Shown: piece after piece, positions 1-4,708 of the stretch | Numbering within the stretch: the stretch's first letter is position 1 | How the letters are laid out: every line of letters starts with the position of its first letter | Program-made: the position numbers and the translations under genes | Origin: Lachnospiraceae bacterium | GTDB lineage: Bacteria > Bacillota > Clostridia > Lachnospirales > Lachnospiraceae | DNA: 5,770 bases | Assembly (NCBI GenBank): GCA_015057205.1 | Contig: SVEW01000138.1 | Coordinates: forward strand, 1-5,770 | Direction of reading: 5' to 3' | The notes under the pieces: model-generated | Seen by the model: only the letters and a program-made list of their open reading frames with translations | Told to the model about the DNA's origin: nothing | Database searches by the model: none

Positions 1-67
1 ATATCTTTGCTTTGACGGCGTAAACATTTCAGGAAAGTAACTATACAAAAAAAAGGATTTTTGTTAT

Positions 68-119
68 AAAAAGGGGGCGCCTCGCACTAAATACACTTAG
101 TGCGACATCCCCCTTTTTT
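68..119 (-). terminator. Bidirectional intrinsic terminator closing the ABC exporter operon
   Basis: An outer stem of AAAAAGGGGG (68-77) pairs with CCCCCTTTTT (109-118), and an inner 8-bp stem CGCACTAA (83-90) pairs with TTAGTGCG (97-104) around a 6-base loop. A small internal loop separates the two stems. On the minus strand the hairpin starts 18 bases after the permease stop and ends in a run of five T. On the plus strand it ends in six T. It can therefore stop the exporter operon and also any plus-strand gene arriving from the left edge. Confidence 0.9.
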
Positions 120-136
120 ATCCTGGAATGTTTTCC

Positions 137-1735
137 TTATAATTGCGCAAACTCTTTCGCACCCTTCGTATCCACCCAGCGAAACAGTGCCACGCTAATT
201 CCGGCCAAAAGCACAAGACAGATGGTTAAATAGACCGGTGCACCAAGTTTATAACCCTTCCACATATACAAGAAAAACAGCGCAACGCTTTCCACCCATC
301 CGCTCAACATAGCAGTCAAAATCGCACCACTTTGTTTAATTGGCGCCATTTCATTGGTCCAGTTTAAAAGAGGCATCTTTACACCAATCATAATATTATA
401 AAAGGCCGTATACACCGCATACACCAAAGGCACCGCCACAACCAAAACGCTCACGGCAATCTCCGCTTTTAGGACTATTACTGCACAAATGCTGCTAAAC
501 AACATCGGAATTACAGAAAGCAATATCTGTACCAATACTTTTACCCGTAAAACCACCTTAGGTTCAACCGGAAGCGATTGAGGAATCCAAATGCTTTTGC
601 CTTCTAACGATACAGATGGAACCGCTGTGTCAATCATAGATGTCAGGGTACATAATGCCGCAATAATTAAAATTGCTGCCGCCTCCGGACGTTCCGGAAA
701 AATAACCTTCATGGCATCTACAAATCGTGCACCCTTTGCTAAGAGCAACACGCCACAGATTGGAATCAACAAAACTCCCAAACCACAGTTTAACATATAG
801 TTTGCACTTGCTGTAAAACGACCGAATTCCTTTGCCAGTAGTGCCGAAAAAACGCTTTTTTCTCTAACGGATTTCGCAACATAATGCACTTTACCGGTAC
901 TTCCGTTTGCCGTCGCAATCTTGATAAAACTGCTAGACAATACATACCAGATGCCTGCCAAAAGCACCAACGATACCAGACACGCTACCACAGTAGCAAC
1001 TACATCGCCTGCTCCAATACAACCAAACTTATATAATCCGTAGGATGCCCCTTTTATTTTTTCTCCATACACAGTGGCATGTTCAACAATGTCACGAATT
1101 ACATCCATTGCTCTGAAGTAGACAAAATAATATCCACCAATAAAAACCAGTGACACCAATACGGTGACAAAGCTCTTGTTTTTTAATTTTAAACTTAATT
1201 TCGCCACTCCCCAGCCCAGTAGACAGGATAGCAATAACACCAAGATGGAAATTACCAGAAACAGCGCAATGCCACAAACCACACGCGTCCCCGTAATTCC
1301 TGCATTCATCCAATACACGATACAGGTTGGAAGCATAACCGTCGCTACATACATGGTTCCCAGCAAATATACATTTAACAGGCGGGATGCCACAATGGTT
1401 CGCGTGGGAATCGGCATGGATAGTAACAAATCGTTATCCTTTGATAAGTATAATCCGGAAAACGTATTAAACACGCTTCCAAAAGCACCCAACGCAATTC
1501 CAATACCGCTCATCAAAAGAAAATATAGCCAGTCCATTCCTACTTTGACCAGTCCGCCGCAAAGACTATCTGCCAAAAAGGCAAACATCCCTCCTAGAAC
1601 ACCTACCATAAGAACGATAAAAAACAAAAACCACAATGCAACTGCCCATTTAGGCCGCATTTCATTTTTCTTTGCATTATAAAAATATCCCTTAAATACC
1701 TCGCCAATCTGCTTTTTCACTAAAACTTTCAGCAT
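137..1735 (-). CDS. ABC exporter permease, two-unit ABC-2/EcsB-like membrane protein (532 aa)
   Basis: This is the membrane subunit of an ABC transporter, paired with the ATPase encoded just upstream; substrate unknown. About twelve hydrophobic segments are visible, near residues 30-57, 68-89, 119-142, 152-177, 188-207, 245-267, 316-333, 352-368, 400-422, 426-451, 471-492 and 500-520. After the second helix comes KDNDLLLSMPIP (about 99-110), and after the eighth a related EGKSIWIPQSLPV (about 378-390). The protein thus looks like two six-helix ABC-2 units joined head to tail. The style resembles large clostridial putative ABC exporter permeases of the YthQ/EcsB type (recognition from memory). 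The start chosen is ATG at 1735, one base after the ATPase stop, with a GGAGG site 5' of it inside the ATPase gene. The frame stays open ten codons further, but that would overlap the ATPase without a ribosome binding site. It ends at TAA 137-139. Family is fairly sure; cargo is not predictable. Confidence 0.9.
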   Translation of the reverse strand: MLKVLVKKQIGEVFKGYFYNAKKNEMRPKWAVALWFLFFIVLMVGVLGGMFAFLADSLCGGLVKVGMDWLYFLLMSGIGIALGAFGSVFNTFSGLYLSKDNDLLLSMPIPTRTIVASRLLNVYLLGTMYVATVMLPTCIVYWMNAGITGTRVVCGIALFLVISILVLLLSCLLGWGVAKLSLKLKNKSFVTVLVSLVFIGGYYFVYFRAMDVIRDIVEHATVYGEKIKGASYGLYKFGCIGAGDVVATVVACLVSLVLLAGIWYVLSSSFIKIATANGSTGKVHYVAKSVREKSVFSALLAKEFGRFTASANYMLNCGLGVLLIPICGVLLLAKGARFVDAMKVIFPERPEAAAILIIAALCTLTSMIDTAVPSVSLEGKSIWIPQSLPVEPKVVLRVKVLVQILLSVIPMLFSSICAVIVLKAEIAVSVLVVAVPLVYAVYTAFYNIMIGVKMPLLNWTNEMAPIKQSGAILTAMLSGWVESVALFFLYMWKGYKLGAPVYLTICLVLLAGISVALFRWVDTKGAKEFAQL

Positions 1736-1736
1736 A

Positions 1737-2444
1737 TTACTCCGCCTCCAATTCCAGGAAAACATCCTCTAGTGAGCTATCGCCTTTCACTTCCTCCATG
1801 GTTCCCGCTTTTATCAGTTGGCCCTGTTTGATAATGGCAACCTTATCGCATAGCTTTTCAGCCACCTCCAGGACATGAGTTGAGAAAAAGATGGCACCTC
1901 CCTGTTTGCAGTGCTCATGCATCATCTCCTTTAACGAATGGGCCGCTTTTGGATCTAATCCTACAAACGGTTCGTCCATGATAATCAGTTCCGGTGTATG
2001 AAGCCAAGCCGAAACAATAGCAAGTTTCTGTTTCATACCATGGGAATAGGCCGCAATGGGCTGTCCCAGGTCCCCGGTAATTTCAAACAAATCTGCATAT
2101 TTTTTAATACGTTCCTCTCGCTCCTTTTTGGGAACACCGAAAATATCTGCTATAAAATTCAAGTATTTGATACCGCTCATAAAATCATACAAATCCGGAT
2201 TATCCGGTATATAAGCAAGTTTCTTTTTGCAGGAAAGGGGATCCTTTAAAATGGATTGACCACAAACGGTGATGCTTCCCTCATCAAACTGTTGAATTCC
2301 CACCACGCTTTTCAAGGTAGTGGTTTTGCCGGCACCATTGTGCCCGATAAATCCATATATCTCACCGCGCTGAATGTGAATGGATACATCATCCACCGCT
2401 TTTTTATCCCCGTAACATTTTGTCAAATGCTCAATTTTCAGCAT
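1737..2444 (-). CDS. ABC exporter ATP-binding protein, EcsA-like (235 aa)
   Basis: This cytoplasmic ATPase would power the large permease encoded one base downstream. All nucleotide-binding motifs are present: aromatic A-loop residue Y11, Walker A GHNGAGKT (34-41), signature SHGMK (134-138), Walker B LIIMDEP (153-159, catalytic E158), D-loop GLD (162-164) and H-loop H190. The signature is a variant of LSGGQ, and the Q-loop region reads IPDNP (79-83), with Asp where Gln or Glu is usual. EcsA-type ATPases have similar features (SKGMKQK, IPETP), and the C-terminal SLEDVFLELE also fits that group, so EcsA-like is the best family call. I would not assign the name ecsA, because the partner permease is much longer than EcsB. 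The ATG at 2444 follows AAGGAGG (2454-2460) at nine bases. The length is normal and the gene looks intact. Expression is probably from the promoter at 2480-2508. Confidence 0.95.
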   Translation of the reverse strand: MLKIEHLTKCYGDKKAVDDVSIHIQRGEIYGFIGHNGAGKTTTLKSVVGIQQFDEGSITVCGQSILKDPLSCKKKLAYIPDNPDLYDFMSGIKYLNFIADIFGVPKKEREERIKKYADLFEITGDLGQPIAAYSHGMKQKLAIVSAWLHTPELIIMDEPFVGLDPKAAHSLKEMMHEHCKQGGAIFFSTHVLEVAEKLCDKVAIIKQGQLIKAGTMEEVKGDSSLEDVFLELEAE

Positions 2445-2479
2445 AATACTCTGCCTCCTTTACATATCTGTTGTCCCTT

Positions 2480-2508
2480 ATTATATCGTTTTCTACTTGT
2501 TGCCACAA
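2480..2508 (-). promoter_or_regulatory. Sigma-A-type promoter of the ABC exporter operon
   Basis: On the minus strand a perfect TATAAT (2480-2485) is preceded by exactly 17 bases and then TTGTGG (2503-2508), which keeps the TTG of the -35 consensus. It sits 36 bases upstream of the ATPase ATG, with the ribosome binding site in between. The strong -10 and ideal spacing make it a good prediction. The weak -35 leaves room for activator control. Confidence 0.7.
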
Positions 2509-2510
2509 GT
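2495..2510. promoter_or_regulatory. Operator-like inverted repeat over the -35 of the ABC operon
   Basis: ACTTGT (2495-2500) and ACAAGT (2505-2510) form a perfect 6-bp inverted repeat separated by 4 bases, covering the predicted -35 and part of the spacer. It is not followed by a T-run on the minus strand, so it does not look like a terminator for the gene upstream. A dimeric regulator binding here is a plausible inference. A chance palindrome or a weak RNA hairpin cannot be excluded. Confidence 0.35.
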
Positions 2511-2520
2511 GGTCTTTTTA

Positions 2521-2988
2521 TTATCTTGCCATCACACCTGCTGCATATATTTTAACTTTTTCCTCCTTTAACCCCGGAAACAGAAAAAGCTCAGTACCGG
2601 CGTCTCCGTTTAACAGCAACGTATAGGTTTTGCCAAACCTCGGTTCATCGATTACCGCACTACCACAGGCCAGAAAATCTACCCCCGCCCTTTTGCTGGC
2701 GTAAACATCCAACTGCAACTGTTTGGGCATACCCCTCATACAAATAGCCATGTCTTTCTTAAAAATAAATTCATATTCATTTTCCTTTATTTTCTGCGTC
2801 GTCACACTCCCCAACATTTTCCCATTCACGGAGTAGCCTATGGCAAGTTCACATAAGTTCGTATGACTTTGATTTACAATTCGAACGATTATCGTATCCT
2901 TCGCAACTGTTTTCCCATACACTATACACCCAATTGTTGTAATCAGCAGCAAACTGATTGCTGACAATAGAACCATTCCCTTTTTCAC
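2521..2988 (-). CDS. Small exported or membrane-anchored protein of unknown function (155 aa)
   Basis: I do not recognise a family. The protein starts MKKG, followed by a hydrophobic stretch (about residues 5-24), which is a signal peptide or a single N-terminal anchor. C21 follows T-I-G, a poor lipobox because Thr sits at -3, so lipoprotein status is uncertain. The remaining 130 residues are soluble, rich in short beta-like stretches, and carry three further cysteines (46, 83, 108), suggesting a small beta domain outside the membrane. Two GTG codons are possible starts. The one at 2988 is preferred because AAGGAG (2997-3002) lies eight bases upstream of it, while the one at 2994 would have only two bases. 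An ATG at residue 5 is a further alternative. The gene lies between a LytTR regulator and an ABC exporter operon on the same strand but is probably transcribed from its own promoter, as a terminator precedes it. No terminator is visible after it, so read-through into the exporter operon is possible. Confidence 0.75.
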   Translation of the reverse strand: MKKGMVLLSAISLLLITTIGCIVYGKTVAKDTIIVRIVNQSHTNLCELAIGYSVNGKMLGSVTTQKIKENEYEFIFKKDMAICMRGMPKQLQLDVYASKRAGVDFLACGSAVIDEPRFGKTYTLLLNGDAGTELFLFPGLKEEKVKIYAAGVMAR

Positions 2989-3022
2989 TGTCACCGCTCC
3001 TTCCCTGTACCTTTGTAAGTTT

Positions 3023-3031
3023 ACTATAGCA
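3023..3031 (-). promoter_or_regulatory. Probable extended -10 promoter of the small exported protein gene
   Basis: The minus strand reads TGCTATAGT, a TGn extension joined to TATAGT (five of six matches to TATAAT), placed 34 bases upstream of the preferred GTG start. The -35 position at a 17-base spacing reads TGGTCT, which is poor and lies inside the terminator stem of the preceding gene. The extended -10 could compensate. This is a pattern prediction only. Confidence 0.45.
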
Positions 3032-3040
3032 CCATAAACA

Positions 3041-3077
3041 AAAACAGACCAAAATCACACCGATTCTGACCTGTTTT
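3041..3077 (-). terminator. Long hairpin terminator after the LytTR regulator gene
   Basis: Plus-strand bases 3041-3056 pair with 3062-3077 around a 5-base loop (ACACC). On the minus-strand RNA all 16 positions can pair, three of them as G-U. The minus-strand 3' arm ends in CTGTTTTTGTTT, a good T-run. The hairpin begins 19 bases after the stop of the response regulator and separates it from the next gene. The opposite strand carries a shorter TTTT run, so it may also act weakly in that direction. Confidence 0.8.
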
Positions 3078-3096
3078 ACACTGATAAGATGCTCTC

Positions 3097-3834
3097 TTAT
3101 GAAAAACGGTAATCCATATACGCATCCAAAACCTCCGCATACCGACTTTTAGATACCGGCAATTGCTCGTGATTTCGAATGGTAATATCTGACTTCGTTA
3201 ATTTATCAATGGCTCCAATGTTTACCGCTATGGATTCGTGACAGCGAATAAAACCACTATTCCCATGATTTTCTTTTAAGTATTCTGCAAACCCAATGCG
3301 AAGGGTTGGTGTACTTTCCGTTTCTCCTGTGCTCAGATGATAGGATACCACATGATTGCGATAATCAATATAAAGTATGTCATCCACCCGCAGGGAACGC
3401 ATCCCCCCCTTCACTTTCACCGTAACCCACTGTTCCTTGTCTATTTGTACCCGAGACAAGGCCAAATCAAGCGTTGTAAATAGTTTTTCTGCTTCCACCG
3501 GCTTCACAATGTAATTTATAGGATTCACATCAAAGGATTCTAAGGCGTATGATTTCTCCGACGTAGCAAAAATAATCTGCGCCTCCGGCTGGTTCCAGCG
3601 CAACTCTCTGGCCGCCTGAATCCCGGTAATCATCGGCATTACAATATCCAGTACGTAAATATGTGGGCGAAACTGTTCGCACTCTGTTATCATACTATCC
3701 GGATGATCAAACACCCGTACCTGCGCCGTCAAATCCTTTTGTTTTAAATATGTATCGACAAGATCTCGTACTCGCTGCCGGTCTTTTTCTTCGTCATCGC
3801 AGATTGCGATGCGCAACCGTCCCATGTTGTCCAT
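3097..3834 (-). CDS. LytTR-family response regulator (REC plus LytTR, 245 aa)
   Basis: This is a two-component transcription regulator of the AgrA/LytR type. The N-terminal receiver domain (about 8-125) has the acidic pair D13-D14, phosphoacceptor D63 in VLDIVMP, switch residue T91 in IIFATS and K111-P112 in YIVKP, so it should be phosphorylatable. The C-terminal LytTR DNA-binding domain (about 136-243) shows ILYIDYRNHVV (153-163), FIRCHESIAVN (195-205) and LPVSKSRY (225-232), all typical of the family. LytTR proteins bind spaced direct repeats and usually control secretion, cell-surface or peptide-signalling genes. The ATG at 3834 is chosen because GGGGAGG lies about ten bases upstream. The ATG three codons later is too far from it. 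No sensor kinase is present on either side within the window, so it is an orphan here, unless its partner lies elsewhere. Its targets cannot be read from the sequence; the flanking exported protein and ABC exporter are candidates by position only. Confidence 0.95.
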   Translation of the reverse strand: MDNMGRLRIAICDDEEKDRQRVRDLVDTYLKQKDLTAQVRVFDHPDSMITECEQFRPHIYVLDIVMPMITGIQAARELRWNQPEAQIIFATSEKSYALESFDVNPINYIVKPVEAEKLFTTLDLALSRVQIDKEQWVTVKVKGGMRSLRVDDILYIDYRNHVVSYHLSTGETESTPTLRIGFAEYLKENHGNSGFIRCHESIAVNIGAIDKLTKSDITIRNHEQLPVSKSRYAEVLDAYMDYRFS

Positions 3835-3899
3835 ACGTTTCAGGCCTCCCCTTTTTACAATTCATTTTTTACCATCTTATCACAAAACCGTCTCTTCGG

Positions 3900-4031
3900 C
3901 TACCCCACCTTAATATCGCAGTCTAATTTGGCTTCTGCTGCATGGCGCTCCTGTAATTCTTTCAAGATAGTAGCTACTTTATGATATTTCTTCTCCGGCA
4001 CCCAATTTGGGACCCTTCTCGGCATATACAT
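3900..4031 (-). CDS. Possible small ORF or gene remnant (43 aa), in frame behind the DUF6796-like gene
   Basis: An open frame starts at ATG 4031 (a second ATG is at 4025) and stops at TAG 3900-3902. The product is basic at the N-terminus with a Pro/Trp-rich start (MPRRVPNWVPEKK), then an amphipathic helix-like stretch KELQERHAAEAKL, and ends in IKVG. It looks protein-like, but I do not recognise it. There is no good ribosome binding site, since the bases before the ATG read GAGAAA, and the ATG lies in the 3' arm of a hairpin (4026-4045). The frame is continuous with the upstream DUF6796-like gene except for that gene's TAG at 4056-4058, so it could be a read-through tail of eight linking codons plus these 43. 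It could equally be the 3' end of a lost gene, or be untranslated. Confidence as an independent gene is low. Confidence 0.3.
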   Translation of the reverse strand: MYMPRRVPNWVPEKKYHKVATILKELQERHAAEAKLDCDIKVG

Positions 4032-4045
4032 TTTCTCAAATGTAT
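4026..4045. other. Perfect 8-bp hairpin with GAGA loop between genes
   Basis: ATACATTT (4026-4033) pairs perfectly with AAATGTAT (4038-4045). On the minus-strand RNA the loop is GAGA, a GNRA tetraloop. No T-run follows on either strand, so it is not a standard intrinsic terminator. It lies 11 bases after the stop of the DUF6796-like gene and covers the first ATG of the small ORF, so it could stabilise the 3' end of the mRNA or hide that start. Confidence 0.5.
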
Positions 4046-4055
4046 GTACCGCGGG

Positions 4056-4706
4056 CTAGAAACACAGCAAAGCCAGGATTCCATAGGCTGCAAGACCGAG
4101 GCTGGCGGCACAACAGCTTGGGGCATCTATAAAAATTTCCAGCTTAGTTGCACGAAACAACAATCCAAAAATCTGAATCACCAGAGGATTCAGTATCATA
4201 CACCAAAGCGGCGCCCGGAGCATCCCCAGGGCAATCAGTACCATCACGGCAATTGCGGGAATAATTACCAGCATGGAGTACAGGGTAAAAAAGGGCACAT
4301 AAATCTGTTTAAAAATGGAAGTTATCACTTTTTGCGCCAGCGCCGGATCCTCTTTTTCCATAATCCGCTGATAAATGGTGGGCTGCAGGCACAAAAATGT
4401 ATGAATCATAAAACCTCCCATGGCTCCGCACAGGAAAACCACTGTAAGAATGGTTGCCGGGGTCTGATTCTTTTTTGCCAGTATCATCATCAAGGAAATA
4501 AATCCGCAGGAATACATGGGCACCGCAAACATGGCCAGAATATCCGACCAGACAAACCGCCAGTGGGCCATATTCATCCATGCACTTTCTATCATTCCCG
4601 CTTTTCCGATTTTCTTATTGGCCGGTCCTTTGATGTCCAATAACAAATCCGCCACCGCACATAAAAGACCTCCGATGATTCCGATTATCGCCAGAGTTTT
4701 TATCAC
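4056..4706 (-). CDS. Six-helix integral membrane protein, DUF6796-like (216 aa)
   Basis: A polytopic membrane protein of unknown role. Hydrophobic segments lie near residues 5-24, 55-76, 84-105, 136-161, 164-184 and 196-214. Polar residues that look functional sit close to helices: D20 and D24 in AVADLLLD, the MAHWRFVWSD stretch (46-55), IHTFLCLQP (101-109), NP (173-174) and RATKLEIFIDAPS (185-197). This pattern matches what I recall of clostridial DUF6796 proteins, but that assignment is from memory and not firm. The start is GTG at 4706, two bases after the stop of the MFS gene, with GGAGGG (4713-4718) six bases upstream inside the MFS gene, so translation is probably coupled. Length appears complete, and the TAG stop at 4056-4058 is followed by more open frame (see the 3900-4031 entry). 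Co-transcription with an efflux pump suggests a membrane-related partner role, but no function should be assumed. Confidence 0.85.
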   Translation of the reverse strand: MIKTLAIIGIIGGLLCAVADLLLDIKGPANKKIGKAGMIESAWMNMAHWRFVWSDILAMFAVPMYSCGFISLMMILAKKNQTPATILTVVFLCGAMGGFMIHTFLCLQPTIYQRIMEKEDPALAQKVITSIFKQIYVPFFTLYSMLVIIPAIAVMVLIALGMLRAPLWCMILNPLVIQIFGLLFRATKLEIFIDAPSCCAASLGLAAYGILALLCF

Positions 4707-4708
4707 CG

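Noticed and set aside
1..40. Possible 3' end of a plus-strand gene (frames ending at 40 or 23), or a minus-strand ATG at 27 running off the left edge.
   Set aside because: Too few bases to tell which is coding. The bidirectional terminator fits a convergent plus-strand gene ending here, but neither frame can be preferred, and the minus-strand ATG has no ribosome binding site.
43..67. A/T-only imperfect inverted repeat (CAAAAA and TTTTTG arms) beside the left terminator.
   Set aside because: Low-complexity A and T runs make such pairing easy by chance. It would be weak, and the adjacent G/C hairpin already explains termination.
1164..1682. A 172-codon plus-strand open frame opposite the permease.
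   Set aside because: There is no domain or membrane pattern, and it lies wholly within the well-supported permease gene; it is an antisense shadow.
1736..1765. Ten-codon upstream extension of the permease frame (542-residue version).
   Set aside because: It would start inside the ATPase gene without a ribosome binding site. The ATG at 1735 has a well-placed GGAGG and begins one base after the ATPase stop.
2445..2520. LytTR direct-repeat binding sites upstream of the ABC operon.
   Set aside because: I looked for paired GTT-containing repeats at the expected spacing and found none convincing. Only the inverted repeat is clear, which is not the usual LytTR arrangement.
3868..3886. Possible -10 (GATAAG or TAAGAT with an upstream TG) for the LytTR regulator.
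   Set aside because: The hexamers match only partly and no acceptable -35 is found at 16-18 bases, so I do not call a promoter.
3886..3901. Short hairpin AACCG/CGGCT with a TTTT run on the minus strand after the small ORF.
   Set aside because: It has only five pairs including one G-U, too weak to call a terminator, although no better one is seen for the right-hand operon.
3981..4643. A 220-codon plus-strand open frame opposite the DUF6796-like gene.
   Set aside because: Its product is a His/Gln/Asn-rich low-complexity string with no recognisable domain, as expected for the antisense of a membrane protein gene. The minus-strand frame has a ribosome binding site and helices.
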